Origin: DAOUET01 sp034430155
GTDB lineage: Bacteria; Chloroflexota; Anaerolineae; Anaerolineales; UBA4823
Assembly: GCA_034430155.1 (NCBI GenBank)
Contig: DAOUET010000087.1
Span: 1 to 14,373 of the forward strand
Direction of reading: 5' to 3'
Length of the DNA stretch: 14,373 nt
Positions 7,274 through 14,373 of the stretch are shown here, piece by piece. Within the stretch, counting starts at the first letter, position 1; each line of letters begins with the position of its first letter. Made by a program: the position numbers and the translations under genes. Below the pieces are notes generated by a model that was not told where the DNA came from, made no database searches, and saw only the letters and a list, made by a program, of their open reading frames with translations.

Positions 7274-7297
7274 CCCTCTCCCCCTTCAGGAGGAGGG
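7274..7297 (-). promoter_or_regulatory. GC-rich hairpin covering the phosphoesterase ribosome binding site
   Basis: Read on the minus strand, CCCTCCTCC (7297-7289), a TGAA loop (7288-7285) and GGGGGAGAGGG (7284-7274) form a strong stem: seven contiguous pairs including one G-U, then two more beyond a bulged A. The loop contains the TGA stop of the phosphoribosyltransferase and the 3' arm is the purine-rich ribosome binding region of the phosphoesterase, nine bases before its ATG. A ribosome finishing the upstream gene would open the stem, which is the layout expected for translational coupling. The stem is directly visible; the function is inferred. Confidence 0.5.
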
Positions 7298-7807
7298 TCG
7301 CGGCCTGTCATTTAGCAATACCCGGTCAATGCCGCGCTTGATTTCCCAGGGATAGACGATGTAGGCATCGGTTATGGCCGCGTAATAAACTGGACGGGCG
7401 ATGCCAAACAAATTGCGAAACGGGTTGAAATGAAGGACGCAGGTGTAAGGGTAACTGCCGGCTGATTCGATCCGGTTTTTCACCGAGGTGATCGTCCGTC
7501 CCGATCCCCAGACGTCATCAACGATCAGGGTGTTACGGTCCCGTAAGAGCTCATCTTCGGGGAACTGCAGAAACCTGGGCCAGGCGAACAGCCCGGATTT
7601 TTCACGCTCTAGCTCTGCTGGAAAATCCACTGACGCTGTCAGGATATGTTTGATATCCAAGGCTTCTGCCAGCAGCCCCCCGGGCACGATCCCGCCACGC
7701 GTGATCATCACCATCGCCTCAAATTCCACTTCAAATTGGGGTGTTAAGTGATCGATCAATTTGTCGACATCATCCCAGCTAATTATTTCGTGCCGCATCT
7801 TGTCCAT
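7286..7807 (-). CDS. Phosphoribosyltransferase, type I (xanthine/guanine PRT-like)
   Basis: Type I phosphoribosyltransferase fold, 173 residues. The PRPP-binding loop LIVDDVWGSGRT spans 94-105 with the paired acidic residues Asp97-Asp98, and the pyrophosphate-loop motif ITRGGIVPGGLLAEAL is at 35-50. The YIVYPWE ending near 149-155 is typical of the hypoxanthine/xanthine/guanine group, so purine base salvage from PRPP is the likely reaction, but members of this subgroup are often annotated only as phosphoribosyltransferase and the base is not certain. AGGAGGG four bases before the ATG fixes the start; a second Met at residue 4 is too far from that site. The phosphoesterase gene follows at once with a shared hairpin. 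No clear promoter was recognised in the 94-base gap upstream. Confidence 0.9.
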   Translation of the reverse strand: MDKMRHEIISWDDVDKLIDHLTPQFEVEFEAMVMITRGGIVPGGLLAEALDIKHILTASVDFPAELEREKSGLFAWPRFLQFPEDELLRDRNTLIVDDVWGSGRTITSVKNRIESAGSYPYTCVLHFNPFRNLFGIARPVYYAAITDAYIVYPWEIKRGIDRVLLNDRPRPSS

Positions 7808-7901
7808 GATGCCCTCCTGATTTAAGATTAGACAAATCTGTTGGGAGATTCCCTAAGGCCCAAGATTTCTGCTTTTGAGATAGCTTCTTGTAAGATTAAA
7901 T

Positions 7902-8789
7902 TCACCTCAGCGAGGCAGCCAGCGGGGCGGGCGCGGAGACAGACCAGGCCTCCTGACCGGATTGCTGAACCCGTTCTACATCTCTTGCCCACAGATATAG
8001 GCAAGTGTGGTAAGCCGTAGCAGTATAAGAACTGATTACTACAGCTACAATGATGAAGGAGCCTGCCACCAGAATCCCCAGCGCTACACCGCTGAATACC
8101 CCAACCGGTGCGCCTTGAGAAAGGCTCACCAGACCCAGACTAGCACCAAGCCCCAAGGCAATCCCGGTTGCTCCCAGCAAAAAGCCTATTAAACCGGATA
8201 CTGCTCTCACACCGACTGTGCTTATGCCCACCAGGAGCAAGTTGTCCCGCAGGATCTGGCTGGCGCGCCGTAAGCCATCCTTTAAACTGATATCTTCTAT
8301 CACCATGGCTGGCAGCACCAGATAAGTCGCCTCGGTCCATATTGTGTTAATTAAGCCAGATAAGAAGTTCCGCCCTGCGCTCCTGCCTTTGCCCCGCACC
8401 GCGTTCTTCACCAGGTTGACCAGCGTCGAGGCTACTGCCAGGCTGAGGATATCCAGAAAGTCACGCCGCACAATCTCCCACGCAAGATCCAGGCGACCAT
8501 CCCCCTCGGCCAGATAGCCATAAATTAAATAGACTGTCATGGCAGAGAAAATATAGCCGACCGAAAATTGCATAAAGACCAGCAATGTGCCTATCACCAA
8601 TAAGATCGCTTGTCCGAGGCCTGTGTCGCCTAACAAGATGGCGGTTACTCCCATGGGAATGATCCCCACAAGAGTGACGCCAAAACCAGCTACCAATGCA
8701 TAGATTGAGGGTTTGATGAGATCACGGTCAGCCAATGCCATTTGCCAAGATTGCTTGAGAAAGTTGAAACCACGTCTAAAGCTATCCAT
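7902..8789 (-). CDS. DUF6159 family integral membrane protein
   Basis: A 295-residue membrane protein that resembles the DUF6159 family, whose function is unknown. It starts with an amphipathic stretch (FRRGFNFLKQSWQMALADRD) typical of the family. Hydrophobic segments lie at about 28-53, 58-90, 112-126, 184-222 and 230-258; the long ones could each be two helices, so five to seven passes are likely. A basic loop (KNAVRGKGRSAGRN) at 128-141 should be cytoplasmic. The motif YLVLPAMVIEDISLKDGLRRASQILRDN near 156-183 is the most family-like part and suggests an internal amphipathic helix. There is no signal peptide. GGAAGGA four bases before the ATG supports the start. PriA ends 82 bases upstream, so it may be transcribed from its own promoter. 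Confidence 0.75.
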   Translation of the reverse strand: MDSFRRGFNFLKQSWQMALADRDLIKPSIYALVAGFGVTLVGIIPMGVTAILLGDTGLGQAILLVIGTLLVFMQFSVGYIFSAMTVYLIYGYLAEGDGRLDLAWEIVRRDFLDILSLAVASTLVNLVKNAVRGKGRSAGRNFLSGLINTIWTEATYLVLPAMVIEDISLKDGLRRASQILRDNLLLVGISTVGVRAVSGLIGFLLGATGIALGLGASLGLVSLSQGAPVGVFSGVALGILVAGSFIIVAVVISSYTATAYHTCLYLWARDVERVQQSGQEAWSVSAPAPLAASLR

Positions 8790-8871
8790 AGAATCCTTCC
8801 CGGTATCCTGAATACCACTAATGATTATCGTCTTCGGTCACGCCAATGCATGTGGAGTTCGTATTCGCATA

Positions 8872-11460
8872 TTATAGCAAGGAAGGGGGGTTGATTTCCA
8901 CCTGCCAGTCCCCTGGTAGCCGGTCACGGATTAGCGCAGCCGGGTCATGACCCCGTAAGATGATTTGCCAGCGGTATTGGTTGTTCAGACGGGTGAAGAA
9001 ACACGGCACCGGACCAGAGATCTGTGTCGTGTGGCTCCCCTCGCTGGACAGCCAGGTGTTAATTTTACCAGCCAGTTCCTTGGCAGCGGATTCGGCCTTG
9101 CTGGCCTGGGCATGGCGATACTCCAGACGAACCAGCTGTGTGAAGGGAGGGTAAGCCAGCTGCTTACGGTAATCTAATTCCTGGCGGTAGAAGGCCATGT
9201 AATCGTGTTTTGCAGCTGCCTGGATAACATAGTGTTCCGGTTGGAAAGTTTGCAGGATCACCTTGCCGCCGAGAGGGCTGCGCCCGGCACGCCCGGCAAC
9301 CTGAGTGAGCACCTGAAATGTTCGCTCGGCGGCGCGGTAATCCGGCAGGTTCAAGCCTACATCCGCAAGCACCACGCCTACTAAAGTCACCAGGGGCAGG
9401 TCCAGTCCTTTGGCCAGCATCTGAGTGCCTATCAACACATCAGAGCCATGCGCGCTAAATTGCTTTAAGATGACTTCGTGGGCACCTTTACCCCGGGTGG
9501 TTTCATAATCCCAACGCAAGGTGCGGGCGTTGGGAAGCAGAGCCTGCACCTCCGTCTCTACCCGCTCTGTACCGGTTCCATATTGGCGGATGCGGCTGCT
9601 CTGACACTGCGGGCAGGTCCTTGGCAACCTGCGCTGATAGCCGCAGTGGTGGCAGGTGAGCATGGGTTGTGAATTCCTGGGTGAAGGGCGCCCCGCGCTG
9701 TGGTAGGTAAGGGGCAGGTCACAACGCGGGCACTTTAAGCTGTAGCCACAATCGCGGCAGAAGATGTAAGTGGCCGTACCGCGTCGGTTTAGGAACAAAA
9801 TGGCTTGCAGTCCTCTTTCCAGCACCTCATGGAGAGCGCTTTGCAGGGCACCGCTGAAGATTGAGCGGTTGCCCGCTTTAAGTTCCTGGCGCATATCGAT
9901 GACCTGGACCGGTGGCAGATCTATCACCTCGGCTTGTTTTTCGAGCGGCCTGAAGTGCGAGACCATCGTTCTACCCGAAGCGCTCGCCTCAGCAGCTCCC
10001 CGTTCCTGGGAGAGTCGCTTTAGCTGGGCTTGGACGCTCTGGTGGTGAGCCAGGATGCGCGCCGGTAGCGAGAGGCAACGCCATTCACCCTGGGCAGCGC
10101 GGTACCAGCTGACCAGATCGGGGGTGGCTGAGCCCAGCAGGCAAACTGCCCCTGCCAATTGGGCATAAATTACAGCAGCCTGGCGGGCATGATAGTAAGG
10201 CAGGCTATCGCTTTGATAATACGAATCATCGTGGCTCTCGTCTACGACGATCAATCCGGGGTTTGGTAACGGTGCAAACAAGGCGCTGCGCGGCCCAACC
10301 ACCACGCTCAATTCACCCTGGCGAACCCTTCTCCAGGTATCATAGCGTTCTCCGGCAGACAACCTGGAATGCATCAAACCTACCTGGCCGGGGAAACGGG
10401 AAAGGAATCGCTGGACCGTTTGAGGGGTTAGGGCGATTTCAGGCACCAGCACAAACGCTTGTTTTCCCAGCTGCAGGGTCTCAGCGACGGCACGCAAGTA
10501 GATTTCAGTTTTTCCTGAACCGGTGACACCGTGTAGTAGAAATGGGGGGAGGGGGCTTCCGGCGACCGCCAGGTGGATACCGGCCTGGATTTCATTCCAG
10601 ACGGTTTCCTGATCTCGCGTCAGGGCGGGCGCTTGTGTGGGTATGGTGCTCACTTCTTCAAGGGGGTCGCGCCAGACTTCGTTCTCACCCAAGTTCACTA
10701 AGCCGTTTTGGGCCATCTTTCGTAAATCAGCCAGGTTGCCCCCGCTGCTGGCGTAAATCCAGCTCACATTCACTGGTCCCCGCTCCTGTATCAAGAAGCG
10801 CAACATCGCCTGACGTCGCGCCAGGGCTTTGGATCCCGCTCTTCCTAGGTTGGGCATTTCAGCTTCGGCGGCCTGCGGAGAGCAAGCCAGCTGGGCGGTG
10901 CGCACGGATTTAGGTCCTACCGAGGGGGGTGGCAGTACTGATTGGCTCAAGACCAGGTCTCGCCTGATAAGGGCGCGCAGCGCCGCTCGCCAGTTTCTGT
11001 GTGGCAGGGCTTGATCGATCTGGCGGCCGCGCAAGGGGCCGCGTTGGCGTAATAGCTCCAATAAACGGCTTTGGATGGCGCTCAGGTCTTCTTGTGGATT
11101 TAAATTGGCTTCCTTTAATGAATACAGCGTATCTGCCATCCGGCTTAAGCCTGCAGGGACCATCAGGTTGATGCAAGCCGATAGGGGAGCCAAGGTGCTT
11201 TCAGCCAGGCGCTCTGCCAGGGATAGCTGCAAAGGTGTGAGCGCCACTTGGGGATCGACTAAATCCAATATCGGACGTGTCTCCGCAACGGCTGGCTCAG
11301 ATACAGGGCGCAGCACTACCCCTTGAACACGTTGCTTTCCAAAGGGCACTTCCACCAGGTGCCCGCTTGTTACGCGTCCCTGCAACTCAGGCGGTAGATG
11401 ATAATGAAAGGTGCCTGCTACTCCAGGTACGTTGACGGCAATTTCAAGATAGGTGGTCAT
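8872..11460 (-). CDS. priA: Primosomal replication restart helicase PriA
   Basis: Superfamily 2 3'-5' DNA helicase that reloads the replisome at stalled forks. At 862 residues it is longer than the E. coli protein (732). Order: 3'-DNA-binding domain (about 1-105, VEVPFGKQRVQGVV), winged-helix-like part (about 125-270), first helicase lobe with Walker A GVTGSGKT at 311-318 and a DESH box at 407-410 in place of DEEH/DEAH, then GSATP. The second lobe holds FLNRRG, eight zinc-ligand cysteines in four pairs (568/571, 577/580, 603/606, 616/619), GTQMLAKGLD at 678-687 and QVAGRAGR at 720-727, followed by the C-terminal domain. Extra length comes from the linker near 175-220 and from an insert of about 45 residues (466-513) before VQVIDMRQELKAGNRSIFS. 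Overall wording resembles Chloroflexota PriA as I remember it. It follows the CorC gene by 45 bases. No strong ribosome binding site is seen before the ATG, but the protein start aligns well with the family. Confidence 0.96.
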   Translation of the reverse strand: MTTYLEIAVNVPGVAGTFHYHLPPELQGRVTSGHLVEVPFGKQRVQGVVLRPVSEPAVAETRPILDLVDPQVALTPLQLSLAERLAESTLAPLSACINLMVPAGLSRMADTLYSLKEANLNPQEDLSAIQSRLLELLRQRGPLRGRQIDQALPHRNWRAALRALIRRDLVLSQSVLPPPSVGPKSVRTAQLACSPQAAEAEMPNLGRAGSKALARRQAMLRFLIQERGPVNVSWIYASSGGNLADLRKMAQNGLVNLGENEVWRDPLEEVSTIPTQAPALTRDQETVWNEIQAGIHLAVAGSPLPPFLLHGVTGSGKTEIYLRAVAETLQLGKQAFVLVPEIALTPQTVQRFLSRFPGQVGLMHSRLSAGERYDTWRRVRQGELSVVVGPRSALFAPLPNPGLIVVDESHDDSYYQSDSLPYYHARQAAVIYAQLAGAVCLLGSATPDLVSWYRAAQGEWRCLSLPARILAHHQSVQAQLKRLSQERGAAEASASGRTMVSHFRPLEKQAEVIDLPPVQVIDMRQELKAGNRSIFSGALQSALHEVLERGLQAILFLNRRGTATYIFCRDCGYSLKCPRCDLPLTYHSAGRPSPRNSQPMLTCHHCGYQRRLPRTCPQCQSSRIRQYGTGTERVETEVQALLPNARTLRWDYETTRGKGAHEVILKQFSAHGSDVLIGTQMLAKGLDLPLVTLVGVVLADVGLNLPDYRAAERTFQVLTQVAGRAGRSPLGGKVILQTFQPEHYVIQAAAKHDYMAFYRQELDYRKQLAYPPFTQLVRLEYRHAQASKAESAAKELAGKINTWLSSEGSHTTQISGPVPCFFTRLNNQYRWQIILRGHDPAALIRDRLPGDWQVEINPPSLL

Positions 11461-11505
11461 GGGATCCGGTGTGCTTTGCAGGGCAGGCGAGGGGTCCTTT
11501 TCGAT

Positions 11506-12882
11506 TCATATCTTTGGTGGTGAAATTTTGCGGGTAAGTGAGATCCGCGCAATGCGCATGCCGTCCATGGCATCCACTCGCAGACGGAGGTCATCCCCTT
11601 CGACGACATCCTTGACCCTTGGGATGCGTCCCAGTTTACCCAGTAGGTAGCCAGCCATAGTGTCATAGTAGGGATCTCTCAGGTCTAAACCCAATTTTGA
11701 GTTAACGTCCTCGATCAAGGTCAATCCATCGATCAAAACAGAACCATCTGGTAAAGGCTGAATTTCAGGGGTGGCTATATCGAAGGGGTCGCTGACCTCA
11801 CCCACGATTTCCTCAAGCAGATCCTCCAGCGTCACCAGGCCAGCTGTACCACCATATTCATCCATCACGATGGCAATATGCTGGCGGTTGTCCCTGAATT
11901 GGCGGAGCAAAATGTTTACCGAACTGGACTCGGGCACAAAGAGTGCCTCGCGAGCCAGGGAACGGGTCGTGCAATTCTCATAATCGGCTGACTGCATGGA
12001 GTGCAGCAGGTCTTTCACGTGCACCACACCCAAAATTCTGTCCAGGTTGCCTTCATAAATGGGGAATTTAGTGTAGGTTGATTTTGTCGCCAGGGAGATG
12101 ATTTCACCCAAGGATGAATCCGCTTCAATAGCCTGGATTTCGGTGCGCGGCACCATCACCTGCCTCACCAGCAGCTCCCCGAAATCGAAGATGGCGTGTA
12201 ACATTTTCCGTTCAGGAGTTTGGATCAGACCCACTTCCTCTGACTCGGAGACGATTTGCTTGAGCTCCTCGACCGTGTATAAGAGTGAATGTTCTCCTGC
12301 CATCTGCAGCCCAAACAATTGCAGGACATGATGGGTTGCCCAGTCCAAAATGCTGATAAACCACCTGAAGATGATGGTAAAGAAGTACATTGGACGCGCC
12401 GCGATAAGGGCGACGCGCTCTGGTTGGTGCAAGGTAGCAACCTTTGGCACCTGTTCTCCAAACACTACGTGAAAGCTGGTGACGATCACTAATGAGATGA
12501 TCAGGGGTAAAACGGATAAAAGAGGCAGGATCGATTGAAGCGAGGGGGGTAAAGCCAGATTCTGGAAATACGGCGATAAGAGCGCTTCGAAGGTATTCTC
12601 ACCCACCGCGCCCAGCGCCAGACTGACCATCGTGATCCCCAACTGGGCTGCAGCGATCAGGCGGTCGCGCTGTTGTGGATTTTCTAACCAGGTCTTGACG
12701 ATTTGGGCTGAGCGATTTTCGCTTCCCGCAATGAGATCAACGCGGGTCCGCCGGGCAGATACCGCCGTGAATTCCACGCTTACAAAAAAGCCATTTAATG
12801 CCACCAAAACCAAGATAAGGAAGAAATGCCAGAGAAACACAATAGAGAGATTCTTTTGTGAGATAAGTTCGCACGCCAGCAA
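11506..12882 (-). CDS. CorC/HlyC-type CNNM-CBS membrane protein
   Basis: Hemolysin C/CorC family protein with three parts: an N-terminal DUF21/CNNM membrane domain (about 15-195), a CBS pair (about 238-362) and a C-terminal CorC_HlyC domain (about 373-452). Hydrophobic segments lie near 14-36, 80-95, 115-140 and 158-180. The CBS linker signature MVPRTEIQAI at 243-252 and the second-CBS signature DEYGGTAGLVTLEDLLEEIVGE from 341 are intact. Relatives act in magnesium or cobalt efflux; hemolysin is a historical name. The longest reading begins at a TTG (12882) without a ribosome binding site; a GTG at 12838-12840 (residue 15) is an alternative that would still keep the first membrane helix, so the start is uncertain. 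The gene begins 25 bases after the MEMO gene and the gap is almost wholly a hairpin. Confidence 0.9.
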   Translation of the reverse strand: MLACELISQKNLSIVFLWHFFLILVLVALNGFFVSVEFTAVSARRTRVDLIAGSENRSAQIVKTWLENPQQRDRLIAAAQLGITMVSLALGAVGENTFEALLSPYFQNLALPPSLQSILPLLSVLPLIISLVIVTSFHVVFGEQVPKVATLHQPERVALIAARPMYFFTIIFRWFISILDWATHHVLQLFGLQMAGEHSLLYTVEELKQIVSESEEVGLIQTPERKMLHAIFDFGELLVRQVMVPRTEIQAIEADSSLGEIISLATKSTYTKFPIYEGNLDRILGVVHVKDLLHSMQSADYENCTTRSLAREALFVPESSSVNILLRQFRDNRQHIAIVMDEYGGTAGLVTLEDLLEEIVGEVSDPFDIATPEIQPLPDGSVLIDGLTLIEDVNSKLGLDLRDPYYDTMAGYLLGKLGRIPRVKDVVEGDDLRLRVDAMDGMRIARISLTRKISPPKI

Positions 12883-12905
12883 CTCATCAACCGGCTGGTG
12901 ATGAG
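12883..12905 (-). promoter_or_regulatory. Hairpin filling the gap between the MEMO and CorC genes
   Basis: On the minus strand, CTCATCACC (12905-12897), loop AGCC and GGT-T-GATGAG (12892-12883) pair into a nine-base-pair stem with one bulge. It fills nearly all of the 25 bases between the MEMO stop and the TTG that opens the longest CorC frame. No T-run follows, so it is not a simple terminator. It could hinder initiation, mark a processing site or help coupling. No function is known. Confidence 0.4.
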
Positions 12906-12907
12906 CA

Positions 12908-13777
12908 TTATTCTTTGTCGTGGTCCCTTATAGTTTTCCGGGTTACGACTGCGGCCCCATAACCGACCACCCGGTCGTAATCTCCGGTTACATCGCCAGA
13001 GGTAGCATAGTGCAATACCTTTACCGAATTAGCTCCCAAATCCTGGGCGGCCCAAAGCACGGCAGCCACGGCAGCTTTGCCGCAAGCGAAACCTTTGCCT
13101 TCCTCCTCCGCCTGGAGCACCCCTTGCGGATCGAATGCTTCGATCCGACGCAAGATTTCAGCATCCAGCATTTTGGCAATGGATTGCGTGTAGAAATGGG
13201 AGAGGTCAGTACTGGCTACCAGGACAGCCTTGCGCCCTTGCAGCGTTTTTCCCAGTGCATGCCCCAGAGCGCCAGCAACCCGGGCTGTTTGATCGCGCAC
13301 CATGACGGGTATTAATCGAAAGTCTCCGCTGAGAGCCCGCTGTAAAAAGGGCAATTCGATTTCTAGGGAATGTTCCGGGTCATGCGAGATTGGTGTTATC
13401 TCATAGCCCAGTTCGGTTTGGAGTTGCTTGTTTAACGCCTTCATAGCCTCCTGGTCGATCCTGATGGTGCCAAGCGGTGTTTGGTAGGCGTTGTGTGCGC
13501 TGGTCAGCAATGGCTGGCTGTAATAATGATGCATGGGAGAGACAACCACGACCAATTCCGGTCCCATACCTCGCAGGGCTGCGAAAGCGTATCCCGCCAC
13601 CGGACCTGAATAGAGGTGGCCTGCATGCGGGGCGATCACCGCGATGACTTCACCCTCAATTTCAACTGGTAAGGCCGCATTGATGTAGCTATCTACACTG
13701 CTCGCCAGCCATTTGGGATCCCCCGGGTACCATTGGCCTACAATAGGTGAGGGGCGTATATCCAGATCGGTGTTCAT
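12908..13777 (-). CDS. amrB: MEMO family protein (AmmeMemoRadiSam system protein B)
   Basis: A 289-residue MEMO1-like protein of the extradiol-dioxygenase-like fold. Family marks in order: GQWYPGDP at 14-21, APHAGHLYSGPVAGYAF at 49-65, SPMHHYY at 80-86, SHDPEHSLEIELPFLQ at 131-146, ASTDLSHFY at 188-196, ACGK at 231-234, HYATSGDVTGD at 256-266 and VGYGAAVV. His51, His83/84, His194 and Cys232 correspond by motif to the metal-binding set of human MEMO1. In bacteria MEMO proteins often sit with an AMMECR1-domain protein and a radical SAM enzyme; neither is visible here, and the biochemical role is unknown. GGAGGT six bases before the ATG fixes the start. A plausible promoter lies about 90 bases upstream, which would make this the first gene of a MEMO-CorC-PriA transcript. 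Confidence 0.93.
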   Translation of the reverse strand: MNTDLDIRPSPIVGQWYPGDPKWLASSVDSYINAALPVEIEGEVIAVIAPHAGHLYSGPVAGYAFAALRGMGPELVVVVSPMHHYYSQPLLTSAHNAYQTPLGTIRIDQEAMKALNKQLQTELGYEITPISHDPEHSLEIELPFLQRALSGDFRLIPVMVRDQTARVAGALGHALGKTLQGRKAVLVASTDLSHFYTQSIAKMLDAEILRRIEAFDPQGVLQAEEEGKGFACGKAAVAAVLWAAQDLGANSVKVLHYATSGDVTGDYDRVVGYGAAVVTRKTIRDHDKE

Positions 13778-13782
13778 CAGAT

Positions 13783-13788
13783 ACCTCC
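13783..13788 (-). promoter_or_regulatory. Strong ribosome binding site of the MEMO gene
   Basis: GGAGGT on the minus strand, five to six bases before the ATG at 13777, the best Shine-Dalgarno match in the minus-strand block. It rules out longer readings of the frame. Confidence 0.7.
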
Positions 13789-13864
13789 ATAAGGATCAAG
13801 AGGCAGTTTCTAGGGTATCCTGTAAGGGTAGGCCGGATAAACTGCAGATAGAAGATGCAATTTG

Positions 13865-13886
13865 ATTTTAGCACAAACTGGTTTGC
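13865..13886 (-). promoter_or_regulatory. Putative extended -10 promoter with dyad, upstream of the MEMO gene
   Basis: Minus strand: TGCTAAAAT gives an extended -10 (TG, one base, TAAAAT; hexamer at 13865-13870). No good -35 is seen at 16-18 bases, which is common with an extended -10. Just upstream, CAAACCAGTTTG (13874-13885) is an inverted repeat with five-base arms in the spacer, a place where a repressor could act. The leader to the MEMO start would be about 85 nucleotides. Sequence match only. Confidence 0.35.
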
Positions 13887-14056
13887 CTGACATCATGGGG
13901 TGGAAAACTGATGGGCGGCTTGGGAGACCTGCAATCCAGGGCGATTAGCAGCCGAAAACTCCATCTCATCGCCCAGACCCCCTGGCAACCTATCCATGAT
14001 CTACTCGCCCGGCTTTCTTTTCCGTATCCAGACTGGCTTGTAGCCATGGTGGCGGA
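13887..14056. other. Spacer between the hydrolase end and the MEMO promoter
   Basis: About 170 bases in which I see no supported gene. Short open frames occur on both strands without a good ribosome binding site, and no hairpin followed by a T-run was found for the end of the hydrolase gene. Confidence 0.4.
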
Positions 14057-14373
14057 TCATTGCGTTTCTTTCAAGTAACGGTCGAAGAATTCGATGGTTC
14101 GGGTCATTGCCAGACCGAAGGAATTCGAAAGGTTGTGATTGTCCCCTTCGTAGGAATAGAACTCGATCGTCTTACCGGTCTGCTGGATCTGTTGGTATAG
14201 CGTCTCGGAGAATTCTAATGGCACACTTTCATCTGCGGTACCATGGTGGAGCTGGACAGGCCCGGAAAGCTCCGAGAGGTATGAATTGGCCGAGATGGCA
14301 TTCCAGAAGTCTGGGTTTTCCTGTGGCGTGCCATATTGGTCAATCCAATCCGATCGCCAGCGACGAACGCCCG
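14057..14373 (-). CDS. Alpha/beta hydrolase (S9 prolyl oligopeptidase-like), C-terminal part
   Basis: The last 104 residues of a gene whose start lies beyond the right edge. The stop is the TGA at 14057-14059. Visible marks of the alpha/beta-hydrolase C-terminus are the catalytic-acid segment PVQLHHGTADESVPLEFSE (Asp of GTADESVP) and the catalytic-histidine segment FYSYEGDNHNL, followed by a final amphipathic helix TRTIEFFDRYLKETQ. The order and spacing, together with the preceding ISANSYLSELSGP, are those of the S9 peptidase/dienelactone hydrolase group. The nucleophile serine lies outside the window, so peptidase and esterase cannot be told apart. A signal peptide, if any, would also be outside. 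It is in the same direction as the MEMO gene but separated by 279 bases. Confidence 0.88.
   Translation of the reverse strand, partial: GVRRWRSDWIDQYGTPQENPDFWNAISANSYLSELSGPVQLHHGTADESVPLEFSETLYQQIQQTGKTIEFYSYEGDNHNLSNSFGLAMTRTIEFFDRYLKETQ

Noticed and set aside
13911..14078. 55-codon plus-strand frame starting MGGLGDLQSR
   Set aside because: Overlaps the hydrolase end on the other strand, has only a weak upstream GGGGTGG, and no recognisable domain.
1..14373. CRISPR array, tRNA or rRNA gene, transposase, prophage genes
   Set aside because: No regularly spaced repeats, no cloverleaf-like segment noticed and no mobile-element gene; the IS630-like HTH in the CHAD protein is not joined to a transposase catalytic domain.

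Overview
The window looks like chromosomal DNA from a Chloroflexota bacterium, most likely of the Anaerolineae type. The best pointer is the long PriA, whose wording around the helicase motifs (for example the GNRSIFS and ADVGLNLPDYRA stretches) is what I remember from that class. The tandem PPK2 kinases, DUF6159 protein and phosphoribosyltransferase/phosphoesterase pair fit the same lineage. This is an inference from memory, not from a search. No tRNA, rRNA, CRISPR array, insertion sequence or prophage was seen.

Left block, plus strand (about 70-6174): a polyphosphate (polyP) gene cluster. A plausible sigma-70 type promoter precedes two tandem single-domain PPK2 kinases, then a full-length PPK1, then a 625-residue protein that joins an N-terminal helix-turn-helix, a degenerate HD domain like the C-terminal half of Ppx exopolyphosphatase, and a CHAD domain. 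PPK1 would make polyP from ATP, the PPK2 enzymes would use polyP to phosphorylate nucleotides, and the last protein is well built to sense or bind polyP and perhaps DNA. The two PPK2 proteins carry tails of opposite charge, one long and acidic, the other short and lysine-rich. This cluster, and the fusion protein above all, is the most interesting part of the window.

Middle (6175-6487): a 313-base gap between converging genes. It holds an unexpected open frame on the minus strand that continues the phosphoesterase frame past its stop codon for 55 codons. The same frame can be reached from an overlapping ATG through an A AAA AAG slippery run.

Right block, minus strand (14373 down to 6488), in transcription order: the 3' end of an alpha/beta hydrolase, a MEMO-family protein (AmmeMemoRadiSam system B), a CorC/HlyC-type CNNM-CBS membrane protein, primosomal helicase PriA, a DUF6159 membrane protein, a phosphoribosyltransferase and a YfcE-like metallophosphoesterase. 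MEMO, CorC and PriA are close enough to be one transcript. The phosphoribosyltransferase and phosphoesterase form a tight pair in which a GC-rich hairpin across the first gene's stop codon covers the second gene's ribosome binding site, which suggests translational coupling.
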